From contig JAZUSJ010000049.1 in NCBI GenBank assembly GCA_045606685.1, positions 1 through 21,605 of the forward strand: 21,605 nt of DNA, given 5' to 3'. Below the pieces are notes generated by a model. It made no database searches and was not told where the DNA came from. It worked only from the letters and a program-made list of their open reading frames with translations. The position numbers were made by a program, and so were the translations under genes. Positions 1 through 7,932 of this stretch are shown here, piece after piece (the first letter of the stretch is position 1; the number at the start of each line of letters is the position of its first letter). This DNA comes from SVQP01 sp045606685 (lineage in GTDB: Bacteria > Bacillota > Clostridia > Oscillospirales > CAG-272).

Positions 1-107
1 CGCAGGGCATATAGGCAATATGTCCAAGGGGAAAGATGCAGGAATCGGAGAAATCTGCTCGTCAAAACCAACTTGGTTCGGCTCCCGTTCGGCTACAGGA
101 GGTTAGT
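1..107. other. Left-edge stretch with no supported gene
   Basis: This short stretch precedes remA. One plus-strand frame is open from the window edge and would stop at 109-111, overlapping the remA ATG as ATGA. Another frame is open from the edge to a stop at 104-106. Neither translated tail resembles YicC, the protein usually encoded upstream of remA in Firmicutes, or any other family I recognise. It could be the end of an unrecognised gene or a leader. No promoter or terminator hairpin is evident. Confidence 0.4.
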
Positions 108-377
108 ATGAATTTCATTAACGTAGGCTACGGAAACATGGTAGCGGTGGAGCGCATCGTGACGCTGGCCGCCCCCGACTCCGCGCCCATCAAGCGTCTG
201 ATCCAGGACGCAAAGGATGCAGGCCGCGTCATTGACGTCACCTGCGGCAGAAAAACGCGTGCCGTGATCATCACTGACTCCGAGCACGTCATTCTCTCGG
301 CTCTGCAGGCCGAAACCATTGCCAACCGCCTGACCACCGACCAGGATTATGACGGCGGCGAAGAAGAGGAAGAATAA
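108..377 (+). CDS. remA: RemA-family (DUF370) DNA-binding regulator
   Basis: This 89-residue protein matches the RemA/DUF370 family, which in Bacillus subtilis is a DNA-binding activator of biofilm matrix and osmoprotection genes. The recognisable core is FINVGYGN near the N-terminus, SAPIKRLIQDAKDAG in the middle and RAVIITDSEHVILSA after it. The ATG at 108 is preferred over an in-frame ATG at 36, because an AGGAGG ribosome binding site (97-102) lies just upstream and the family begins at this point. The C-terminus carries an acidic tail (DYDGGEEEEE) beyond the usual end of the fold. In most Firmicutes gmk follows directly; here rpoZ follows after 43 bp. The target genes cannot be inferred from the sequence. 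Confidence 0.92.
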   Translation: MNFINVGYGNMVAVERIVTLAAPDSAPIKRLIQDAKDAGRVIDVTCGRKTRAVIITDSEHVILSALQAETIANRLTTDQDYDGGEEEEE

Positions 378-420
378 TAAAATTCATCTAAATATATCGA
401 ATTTTTGAAAGGAATCAATT

Positions 421-708
421 ATGCTTTATCCTACCATTAACGATTTGACCAAAAACGAATTCAACCGCTACGAGCTGGCGATCGCCACCGCAAAGTGCGC
501 GCGCATCATCACCGGCGAATACGTCAAGCAGCGCGAGCAGGCTGAAGCTTCCATGACCGGCAACAAGGAGACCGACAAGCCCCTGAACGCTCTGATCGAC
601 AAGGAAGTCAGAGATGAAAAGGCTGTTAAGATCGCCATCGGCCGCATCCACAAGGGCGAGTACAAGATCGTCAGAGAGCAAGAAGAGCCTGCCGAGGAGC
701 AGGTCTGA
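421..708 (+). CDS. rpoZ: DNA-directed RNA polymerase omega subunit
   Basis: This 95-residue protein is the omega subunit, which helps assemble and stabilise RNA polymerase by clamping the beta-prime subunit. The family signature is visible as NRYELAIATAKCARII at about residues 15-30 and KAVKIAIGRIHKGEY further on. Between them lies a hydrophilic, charged stretch typical of clostridial omega proteins, and the C-terminus is acidic. The ATG is preceded by a GAAAGGA ribosome binding site. It sits between remA and priA, the usual Firmicutes neighbourhood, but gmk is absent before it and coaBC after it. Length is normal for the family. Confidence 0.93.
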   Translation: MLYPTINDLTKNEFNRYELAIATAKCARIITGEYVKQREQAEASMTGNKETDKPLNALIDKEVRDEKAVKIAIGRIHKGEYKIVREQEEPAEEQV

Positions 709-715
709 TCCCCCC

Positions 716-731
716 TTAGCCGTACGGCTAA
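716..731. repeat. Perfect 16-bp palindrome between rpoZ and priA
   Basis: The sequence TTAGCCGTACGGCTAA is its own reverse complement. It lies 7 bp after the rpoZ stop and 3 bp before the priA ribosome binding site (AAAGGAG, 735-740). It could be a protein-binding site or a small RNA hairpin that affects priA translation. It is not followed by a T-run, so it is not a standard terminator. Confidence 0.6.
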
Positions 732-749
732 TCAAAGGAGTGAATTTTT

Positions 750-3263
750 GTGAACCGTAACGAAGGCGCACCCGAATACGCGGGGATCTATATTTTAGAC
801 AATCCCTATTGCATTGATGCCTCCTACGATTACTATATCCCCCAAGACATGCGCGCCGCGGTATCCCCCGGCGTGTTTGTCACTGTGCCGTTCGGACACG
901 GAAACCGCAAGCAGATCGGTGTGGTTGCCAGGGTACACAGCAGTGCCACGGCAAAGCGCATCAAGAGCATTGCGGGACTCTGCTCCGAACGGATTTCCTT
1001 ATCTGCGGAAATGCTGGCCCTTTGCCTTTGGCTGCACGAGCAAACGCTTTGCACCGTGGGCGAGGCGGTACGCTGCGTGCTTCCCTCGGCCTCTATGTCA
1101 CATATCGTGGACTATTACCGTCCAGTGCCGGGGATCATGCCCGAGGATCTTGACAAAACCGCGGACGCCTCGCACCTTTTGGTGTTCAATTACGTCAACG
1201 CACGCGGCAGCGTCAGCATCAACGCGCTTCGCGCGCGCTTTGGCGCGGGTGTTGAGGAGATCCTCCGTGTGCTGGCCGACAAGGGCTTTGTGCAAAAGGT
1301 TGCAGAGGAAAAGCAGGGCTCGGACGGGGTTTTTACCACGCTGTACTCGCTCTGCGTTCCCAGAGATGAGGCGCAGAAATCGGCTGACGGCGACAAGACC
1401 GCTTCCGTGCGCCTGACCTCGCAAAAGCAGAAGGCGCTGCTCTGCCGTGCGCTTTTGCTTGACCGCCCCGCAGACAAGGACGAGCTTTGCAAGGACACCG
1501 ATGCAGGACAGGCACAGCTCAAGGCCCTGGTGGAAAAGGGGCTGCTTTGTACCGAAAAAAAGCAAATATACCGCAATCCGTACGCCATTCCCGCAGACTT
1601 TACTCCTGCGCCCGATCCTGTGCTTAACGAGCAGCAAGCAGCCGCAGTCAGCACACTGATCGAGCTTGCAGACAGCGGCCGGGCGCGCGCGGCACTTTTG
1701 TTCGGCGTGACGGGCAGCGGCAAAACCTACGTCATGGCCAAGCTGCTCGACAAGATCTTAGCCAACGGCAAGGGCGCGATCCTCATGCTGCCCGAGATCT
1801 CGCTGACACCGCAATCGGTGGCGCTTTTCTGCGCAAGATACGGCGATACGGTGGCCGTGATCCATTCGGGACTTTCGGCAGGCGAGCGGCAGGATGCTTA
1901 CGCACGCATCAGCGCAGGACAGGCGCGGCTGGTGATCGGCACGCGCTCGGCTGTGTTTGCCCCTGTGCCAAATCTCGGCCTGATCATTATGGACGAGGAG
2001 CAGGAGCATACCTACAAATCCGATCAGGATCCCAAATACCACGCACGTGACGTGGCCCGCTGGAGATGCGCACACAACAAAGCACTCTTGCTGCTGGCCT
2101 CAGCAACCCCTTCACTTGAAAGCTACGCAAAGGCGCAGGCAGGGACTTATACCCTGCTTTCGCTGAGTGAGCGTTACAATAAAACCAACCTGCCCGAGGT
2201 CACGGTTGCCGATATGCGCGAGGGCGCAGCCAAGGGGATGACCTCTCCGCTCGGTACGCTTTTGACCGACGCTTTGAATCAAACGGTGGAATCGGGCAGA
2301 CAGGCCGTGCTGTTTCTCAACAGGCGCGGATACCACCGCTTTATCTCCTGTGCCTCGTGCGGTACGGCCATAACCTGTCCGCACTGCTCGGTGGCCATGA
2401 CGTATCACGTCAAAAACGGTACGTACTCGGAAGGCGAGCTGGTCTGCCATTGGTGCGGCACGCGCATGCAGGTTCCGCAAAAATGCCCGTCCTGTGATTC
2501 TCCGCACCTGCGGCACACGGGCTTTGGCACACAGCGTGTACAGCAGGAGCTGGAAATGCTGCTCCCGGACGCACGCGTGATGCGTCTGGACGCGGACACC
2601 ACCTCGGCCAAATTTTCCATGGACAAGCTGCTGGGCGATTTCCGCGACGGCAAGGCCGACGTGATGATCGGTACGCAGATGGTGACAAAGGGACACAACT
2701 TCCCCGACGTTACGCTTGTGGGCGTGCTTTTGGCCGACGCCTCGCTTTACGTGGACGATTACCGTGCAGCCGAGCGCACCTTTGCCATGCTGACACAAGT
2801 CATCGGCCGCGCAGGACGCGGTGACGTGCAGGGACGCGCCATCATTCAGACAAACAACCCCGACAGCGACGTGATCACGCTGGCCTGTGCGCAGGACTAC
2901 CACACCTTTTATGAGCGCGAGATCAAGCTGCGACGCCTGTTGACCTTCCCGCCCTATTGCGACATTGTGCTGATGACGCTGACCGCATCCGACGAAAAGG
3001 AGCTGATGATCCATGCCGTGCGCTTGCGCGAGGAGCTGGAGCGCCTTGGCTCGGGCGACTTTTGTGACGTGCCTATGATGATCTTCGGGCCTTTTGAAGC
3101 CCCTGTGTACCGCGTAGAAGAAAAATACCGCATGCGGCTGGTCATCAAATGCAGGCTGAATAAGCGTTCCCGCGAGCTTTTTTCCAAAATTTTGATCCGT
3201 TTTGGCAAGGACGGCGCAAAAAAGCCTGTCCTGGGTATAGATTTCAACCCATCTTCACTATAA
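750..3263 (+). CDS. priA: Primosomal protein PriA (replication restart helicase)
   Basis: This 837-residue protein is PriA, the superfamily 2 3'-to-5' helicase that recognises stalled forks and reloads the replicative helicase. The order is an N-terminal fork-binding region, a Walker A motif GVTGSGKT (319-326), a motif II DEEQ (415-418) followed by the PriA-typical YKSDQDPKYHARD stretch, and eight zinc-binding cysteines (534, 537, 543, 546, 566, 569, 579, 582). After these come the second helicase lobe with GTQMVTKGHNFP and QVIGRAGRG, and the C-terminal domain. The start is a GTG at 750, supported by AAAGGAG nine bases upstream. All motifs are intact and the length is normal. It is followed by def after 18 bp, as in many Firmicutes. 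Confidence 0.97.
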   Translation: MNRNEGAPEYAGIYILDNPYCIDASYDYYIPQDMRAAVSPGVFVTVPFGHGNRKQIGVVARVHSSATAKRIKSIAGLCSERISLSAEMLALCLWLHEQTLCTVGEAVRCVLPSASMSHIVDYYRPVPGIMPEDLDKTADASHLLVFNYVNARGSVSINALRARFGAGVEEILRVLADKGFVQKVAEEKQGSDGVFTTLYSLCVPRDEAQKSADGDKTASVRLTSQKQKALLCRALLLDRPADKDELCKDTDAGQAQLKALVEKGLLCTEKKQIYRNPYAIPADFTPAPDPVLNEQQAAAVSTLIELADSGRARAALLFGVTGSGKTYVMAKLLDKILANGKGAILMLPEISLTPQSVALFCARYGDTVAVIHSGLSAGERQDAYARISAGQARLVIGTRSAVFAPVPNLGLIIMDEEQEHTYKSDQDPKYHARDVARWRCAHNKALLLLASATPSLESYAKAQAGTYTLLSLSERYNKTNLPEVTVADMREGAAKGMTSPLGTLLTDALNQTVESGRQAVLFLNRRGYHRFISCASCGTAITCPHCSVAMTYHVKNGTYSEGELVCHWCGTRMQVPQKCPSCDSPHLRHTGFGTQRVQQELEMLLPDARVMRLDADTTSAKFSMDKLLGDFRDGKADVMIGTQMVTKGHNFPDVTLVGVLLADASLYVDDYRAAERTFAMLTQVIGRAGRGDVQGRAIIQTNNPDSDVITLACAQDYHTFYEREIKLRRLLTFPPYCDIVLMTLTASDEKELMIHAVRLREELERLGSGDFCDVPMMIFGPFEAPVYRVEEKYRMRLVIKCRLNKRSRELFSKILIRFGKDGAKKPVLGIDFNPSSL

Positions 3264-3281
3264 TATTAAGGAGTTTGACTC

Positions 3282-3737
3282 ATGGCTAAATTGAGAATTG
3301 TAAAATACGGCGACGACGTGCTTCGCAAGACCTGTCGCCCCGTGGAAACCATCACACCCCGTACCCTGACCTTGATCGACGACATGGTAGAAACCATGCG
3401 CGCAGCCGACGGCTGCGGTCTGGCAGCGCCCCAGGTGGGCGTTCTGCGCCGCATTGCCGTGGTGGAGGTAGAGCCGGGCGAGGTTTACGCGATGATCAAT
3501 CCCAAGATCATCGCGCGCGCAGGCACGCAGGAGGAAACCGAGGGCTGTCTTTCCCTGCCCGGTAAGTGGGGAACGACACGCAGACCTATGCACGTCACGG
3601 TGCGCTACACCAACCGCAACGGCGAGGTGGTGGAGGTCTCGGGCAGCGGCCTCCTGGCACGCGCGTTCTGCCACGAGATCGACCATTTGGACGGCGTGCT
3701 CTTTATTGACGAGGCGCTGGAAGTTATGGAAGAATAA
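3282..3737 (+). CDS. def: Peptide deformylase
   Basis: This 151-residue enzyme removes the formyl group from the N-terminal methionine of new proteins. All three active-site motifs are present: GCGLAAPQ (44-51), EGCLSLP (87-93, with metal ligand Cys89) and HEIDH (131-135, supplying two histidine ligands and the catalytic glutamate). The ATG follows an AAGGAG site with good spacing. The next gene, fmt, encodes the enzyme that adds the formyl group to initiator tRNA, and the def-fmt pair is a widespread operon. The length matches short bacterial deformylases. Nothing looks unusual. Confidence 0.97.
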   Translation: MAKLRIVKYGDDVLRKTCRPVETITPRTLTLIDDMVETMRAADGCGLAAPQVGVLRRIAVVEVEPGEVYAMINPKIIARAGTQEETEGCLSLPGKWGTTRRPMHVTVRYTNRNGEVVEVSGSGLLARAFCHEIDHLDGVLFIDEALEVMEE

Positions 3738-3758
3738 TTCTCGCACGGAGGTGACTTT

Positions 3759-4694
3759 ATGAAGATACTCTTTATGGGTACGCCCGATTTCGCGGTCTTT
3801 ACGCTGCAGGCGCTGGTCGAGCGCGGCGAGAACGTGATCGGTGTGGTCACGCAGACAGACAAGCCGCGCGGACGCGGCTACGAGCTTTTGCCCACACCCG
3901 TCAAGGTGTATGCACAGGAGCATAACATCCCGGTCTATCAGCCCAAAACGCTGCGCGGAGAGGAATTTGCAGCACTTCTTGCCCAGATTGATCCCGAGCT
4001 GATCATCGTGGTCGCTTACGGCAAAATTCTGCCCGTCAACGTGCTGGAATACCCCAAGTACGGCTGCATCAACGTGCATGGCTCGCTTTTGCCCGCGTAT
4101 CGCGGTGCGGCACCCATGCAGCGTGCCATTATGGACGGCTGTGCCGAGACCGGTGTGACCACCATGTACATGGCAGAGGGACTTGACACGGGCGATATGC
4201 TGCTCAAGGCTTCCCTGCCCATCACCGACACCGACAATTTCGAAACCATACACGATAAGCTCGGCGCACTTGGCGCACAGACCATGCTTGACACGCTGGA
4301 CGCGCTTCGCGCAAATACGCTTGTTCCCGAGGTGCAGGACGATTCGCTTGCAAATTACGCGGAAAAGATACAGAAGAGCGATCTGTTGCTGGATTTTTCG
4401 CTGGACGCACGCACGCTGCACAATCACATTCGCGGTACCTCTCCCATTCCCCTTTCCTTTACACATCTGCCCAACGGCTCCTTGCTCAAGGTGTATGCCG
4501 CACGCGTATATGATGAGGACAAGGTGCATGACGCTGCCCCCGGCACGGTGATCGGCCTTGACGGTGAGATCCTCGTTGCCTGCGGCAAGGGTACGCTTGC
4601 CCTGACGTCTGTCATCCCCGAGGGCAAAAAGCGCATGCCCGCCGCCGATTACATCCGCGGCAGAAAACTGAGCGTGGGAGATTTACTGGCTTAA
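3759..4694 (+). CDS. fmt: Methionyl-tRNA formyltransferase
   Basis: This 311-residue enzyme transfers a formyl group from 10-formyl-tetrahydrofolate to Met-tRNAfMet. The N-terminal formyltransferase fold shows GTPDFAVF at residues 7-14. The catalytic trio is Asn105, His107 and Asp143, in INVHGSLLPAYRGAAP and GLDTGDM. The C-terminal tRNA-binding domain starts after about residue 205 and includes the typical RGTSPIP-like stretch. A strong GGAGGTG ribosome binding site precedes the ATG. It lies 21 bp after def and 12 bp before the metallopeptidase gene, so it is almost certainly cotranscribed with both. Confidence 0.97.
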   Translation: MKILFMGTPDFAVFTLQALVERGENVIGVVTQTDKPRGRGYELLPTPVKVYAQEHNIPVYQPKTLRGEEFAALLAQIDPELIIVVAYGKILPVNVLEYPKYGCINVHGSLLPAYRGAAPMQRAIMDGCAETGVTTMYMAEGLDTGDMLLKASLPITDTDNFETIHDKLGALGAQTMLDTLDALRANTLVPEVQDDSLANYAEKIQKSDLLLDFSLDARTLHNHIRGTSPIPLSFTHLPNGSLLKVYAARVYDEDKVHDAAPGTVIGLDGEILVACGKGTLALTSVIPEGKKRMPAADYIRGRKLSVGDLLA

Positions 4695-4706
4695 CGGAGG
4701 CTATTT

Positions 4707-5435
4707 ATGTTTTATTTTTCTTTTTTTGACTGGACGTATATCATTCTGATCCCTGCGCTCATCTTTGCCTTTATTGCGCAGATACGCGTCAAGAGCGCGT
4801 TTGAGGCAGGCAACAGGATCAAGACCGCGCACAATATTACCGGTGCAAAGGCGGCTCGAAAGATCTTGGACGATCACGGTCTTTACGACATTTCCATTGA
4901 GCGCGTGGGCGGCCATCTGACCGACCACTACGATCCCAAGATGGGCGTGATCCGTCTTTCCGAGAGCGTTTACGACAGCACGAGTGCTGCAGCAGTCGGT
5001 GTTGCCGCGCATGAAGCAGGACACGCGGTGCAGTACGCAACCAACTATTTTCCCATTCGCGTGCGCGCTGCCATCATTCCCGTAACGCGATTTGGCTCGA
5101 TTTTGGCCATGCCCCTGTTTCTGATCGGTCTGTTCATTTCGTATTTCTATCTGCAGGCCGCCTCCCCCATCTCCGATCTGTTCATGGTGGGCGGTATTGC
5201 ACTCTTCTCGTTCAGCACCATCTTCCAGCTGATCACGCTGCCCGTGGAGTTCAACGCCTCCCGTCGCGCCCTGATCATCTTGGAGGAATGGGGTACCTTG
5301 ACGGTGGGTGAGCAGCAGGCTGCAAAGAACGTGCTCAGCGCTGCGGCTCTGACATACGTGGCAGCCCTTGCCACCTCGCTTGCACAGCTTTTGCGCTTGC
5401 TTGCGATCTTTGGCTCAAGAAGAGGGCGCCGTTGA
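4707..5435 (+). CDS. YugP-type membrane zinc metallopeptidase
   Basis: This 242-residue protein matches the neutral zinc metallopeptidase family of B. subtilis YugP. The zinc motif HEAGH spans residues 102-106 within VGVAAHEAGHAVQYA, preceded by the conserved GGHLTDHYDP segment. Predicted membrane segments lie near residues 7-25, 128-150, 157-180 and 213-235, and the C-terminus is basic (SRRGRR). The substrate is unknown for the family, and a role in membrane protein turnover is only inference. The gene is commonly found between fmt and rsmB in Clostridia. Its TGA stop overlaps the rsmB start as TGATG, which suggests translational coupling. Confidence 0.92.
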   Translation: MFYFSFFDWTYIILIPALIFAFIAQIRVKSAFEAGNRIKTAHNITGAKAARKILDDHGLYDISIERVGGHLTDHYDPKMGVIRLSESVYDSTSAAAVGVAAHEAGHAVQYATNYFPIRVRAAIIPVTRFGSILAMPLFLIGLFISYFYLQAASPISDLFMVGGIALFSFSTIFQLITLPVEFNASRRALIILEEWGTLTVGEQQAAKNVLSAAALTYVAALATSLAQLLRLLAIFGSRRGRR

Positions 5436-6757
5436 TGGAGCAGATGCAAAATCCTGCGCGCGCACTTGCGCTGCAGATCCTCAACCGCACCGATTCACAA
5501 GGGCAATATACCAATCTGGCACTTGATTCCGCGCTCAAAAAAAGCGCGCTTTCCGCGCCCGACAAGGCGCTTGTGACCGTGCTCGTTTACGGTGTGACCG
5601 AGCGCAGACTGACGTTGGACTTTATCGCGGACGCGCTCTCCTCGCGCCCGACCGAATCGCTGGACGGCACGGTGCGCAACCTTTTGCGCATGGGGCTTTA
5701 CCAGCTGCGCTATCTGGATCGCGTTCCCGCGCACGCAGCCATCAATGAAACGGTTGCGCTTGCTCCCAAACGCGCACGCGGCTTTGTCAATGCCGTTTTG
5801 CGCGAATATACCCGCCGCGGAAATGACGTTGTCTTCCCCGACAGACAAAAAGACCTGTACCGCTACCTGTCGGTTACTTATTCCGTTCCCGTGCCGCTTT
5901 GCAAAAAACTGACAGAGATATTCGGCACAGAGCGCGGAGAAACTATTCTTGAAGCCTTTGGACACGCACCGCCCGTGACGCTGCGTGTCAACACGCTCAA
6001 GACCTCACCTGAGCAGATGACGAGTGAGCTGTGTGAGCTTGGCTATCGCGTGCAAGCCTCGGACGTGCTGTCCACCGCGCTGCGTGTTCCCGATTTTGTT
6101 CCCTCGGGCGCACCGCAGCTGACAGAGGGGCGCGTGTTCGTGCAGGATCTTGCCTCGCAGATCTGCGTGGAAGCCTTGGGCGCTTGCCCCGGTGAGCGCG
6201 TGATCGACGCTTGTGCCTGCCCCGGCTCCAAGACCTTCGGCACGGCTATCCGCATGCAAAACGAGGGGCAGATTCTGGCATACGACCTGCACAAGAGCAA
6301 GCTTTCGCTGATCGAGAGCGGCGCAGAGCGCTTGGGCATCAGCATCATCGAGGTGCGTGAGCGCGATGCAAGACTGCACGATCCCGATCTGCGTAATTTT
6401 GCCGACCGCGTGCTTTGCGACGTTCCCTGCTCCGGCTTTGGCGTGCTTGGAAAGAAGCCTGAGATCCGCTACAAGGATCTTTCGGACGCTGCTGCACTGC
6501 CCGATATTCAATTTGCCATTTTGCAGAATTGCTGCCGCTACGTCAAGGACGGCGGTGTGCTTGTCTATTCCACCTGCACCATTTTCCCCGAGGAAAACGA
6601 GCAGAACGTGGCGCGCTTTCTGGCCGCGCATCCCGAATTTTCGCCCGAGAATTTCAGCTTCGGCGGCATTTGCTCCAAGGACGGTATGCTGACGCTCACC
6701 CCCGACGAGCATGGCACGGATGGGTTCTTTATTGCCAAGCTGGTCAAACGGGCGTAA
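5435..6757 (+). CDS. rsmB: 16S rRNA (cytosine-C5) methyltransferase RsmB
   Basis: This 440-residue enzyme methylates a 16S rRNA cytosine (C967 in E. coli numbering) using S-adenosylmethionine. An N-terminal NusB-like RNA-binding domain (about 5-135) precedes the Rossmann methyltransferase domain. The SAM-binding motif reads DACACPGSK (258-266) instead of the textbook DAAPGGK form. Motif IV is CDVPCSGFG with Cys332, and motif VI is STCT with the nucleophile Cys381. A TTG lies immediately upstream in frame, but the ATG at 5435 overlapping the previous stop is the simpler start. All catalytic residues are intact. Confidence 0.95.
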   Translation: MEQMQNPARALALQILNRTDSQGQYTNLALDSALKKSALSAPDKALVTVLVYGVTERRLTLDFIADALSSRPTESLDGTVRNLLRMGLYQLRYLDRVPAHAAINETVALAPKRARGFVNAVLREYTRRGNDVVFPDRQKDLYRYLSVTYSVPVPLCKKLTEIFGTERGETILEAFGHAPPVTLRVNTLKTSPEQMTSELCELGYRVQASDVLSTALRVPDFVPSGAPQLTEGRVFVQDLASQICVEALGACPGERVIDACACPGSKTFGTAIRMQNEGQILAYDLHKSKLSLIESGAERLGISIIEVRERDARLHDPDLRNFADRVLCDVPCSGFGVLGKKPEIRYKDLSDAAALPDIQFAILQNCCRYVKDGGVLVYSTCTIFPEENEQNVARFLAAHPEFSPENFSFGGICSKDGMLTLTPDEHGTDGFFIAKLVKRA

Positions 6758-6826
6758 ATACAGTAAAAATACCTCCCCCACGGCAGGTATGCGATACACG
6801 ATTGAAAACACATATAAGGATAAAAT

Positions 6827-7891
6827 ATGCAAAACATTCTCTCCCTGCTTCCCGAGGAGCTGGAAGCCTTAATGGCGCAGATCGGGGAGCCAAAATACCG
6901 CGCGCGTCAGCTCTTTGAGGGGCTACATAAGGGACTTGCCCCCGAAGAGATCTCCAACGTGGGCAAAAAAACGGTGGCAAAGCTGGCCGACGTTGCCGAA
7001 TACCACCTGCCCGTAGCGCGCCGCCGTCTGGTTTCCGCCATTGACGGCACCATCAAATATCTCTTTGAGCTGTCTGACGGCAACTGCGTAGAGGCCGTTG
7101 TCATGCATTACAAGCACGGCTCCACCATCTGCATCTCCTCGCAGGTGGGCTGCCGCATGGGCTGCAAGTTCTGCGCCTCCACCATTGGCGGACGCGTGCG
7201 CGATCTGACACCTGCCGAGCTGATCGGCCAGGTCATTGCCGCGCAAAAGGACATAAGCGCGCAAGATCCCGAGGCACGCATTGGCGGCATCGTCATGATG
7301 GGCATCGGTGAGCCGCTGGACAACTTTGACAACGTCATCCAATTTCTCAAGCTGGTCAATGCCCCGGGCGGCATCTGCATCGGCTACCGCCACATCTCGC
7401 TTTCCACCTGCGGTCTTGTGGACAAGATCTACGAGCTTGCCAAGTACGATTTTCCCATCACGCTCTCGATCTCGCTGCACGCCTCGGACGACCTGACGCG
7501 CTCCTCCATCATGCCCATCAACCAAAAATGGGGTGTGGATCAGCTGCTCTCGGCCTGCAAGGACTACTTTGCCGCCACGGGACGCCGCATTTCCTTTGAA
7601 TATACGCTCATTCGCGGCAAAAACGACTCGGTCGCCGCCGCAGAGCAGCTTGCAAACGTGCTCAACTCGCGCCTGCGCTCCAGAAACGACACCATGCCCA
7701 TTCACGTCAATCTCATCCCCGTCAATCCCGTGGAGGAAACCGGCTTTGACCGCTCGGATGACAAGGCGATCAAGGCCTTTGCCGCTGCGCTGGAGAGAAA
7801 GGGCGTGCGCGCCACCGTGCGCAGAAAGCTGGGCGCAGATATCAACGCATCCTGCGGTCAGCTGCGCCGCGCGGAGCAGAACAAATCATAA
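6827..7891 (+). CDS. rlmN: Dual-specificity 23S rRNA/tRNA adenine-C2 methyltransferase RlmN
   Basis: This 354-residue radical SAM enzyme methylates C2 of A2503 in 23S rRNA and of A37 in some tRNAs. The iron-sulfur cluster cysteines are 109, 113 and 116 (CRMGCKFC). The two mechanistic cysteines are Cys102, seven residues before the cluster motif, and Cys343 near the C-terminus (INASCGQLR). The GIGEPLDNFDNV motif binds SAM. The ATG follows AAGGA with 6-base spacing, after a 69-bp gap from rsmB. In B. subtilis prpC and prkC come next; here only a PASTA protein does. The length is normal. Confidence 0.97.
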   Translation: MQNILSLLPEELEALMAQIGEPKYRARQLFEGLHKGLAPEEISNVGKKTVAKLADVAEYHLPVARRRLVSAIDGTIKYLFELSDGNCVEAVVMHYKHGSTICISSQVGCRMGCKFCASTIGGRVRDLTPAELIGQVIAAQKDISAQDPEARIGGIVMMGIGEPLDNFDNVIQFLKLVNAPGGICIGYRHISLSTCGLVDKIYELAKYDFPITLSISLHASDDLTRSSIMPINQKWGVDQLLSACKDYFAATGRRISFEYTLIRGKNDSVAAAEQLANVLNSRLRSRNDTMPIHVNLIPVNPVEETGFDRSDDKAIKAFAAALERKGVRATVRRKLGADINASCGQLRRAEQNKS

Positions 7892-7932
7892 GAATGACGT
7901 TTCGCTACATATTTTTGCACAAGGAGCAAGAC

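Noticed and set aside
36..107. An upstream in-frame ATG that would lengthen RemA by 24 residues
   Set aside because: The family starts at the ATG at 108, which has an AGGAGG site; the extra residues resemble no RemA N-terminus.
3258..4529. A 423-codon minus-strand frame opposite def and fmt, and a 300-codon one opposite priA
   Set aside because: def, fmt and priA have complete catalytic motifs and ribosome binding sites; the antisense frames have neither.
6766..6795. Possible terminator or riboswitch between rsmB and rlmN
   Set aside because: Only a 6-bp stem (ATACCT/AGGTAT) is visible, with no T-run and no recognisable aptamer.
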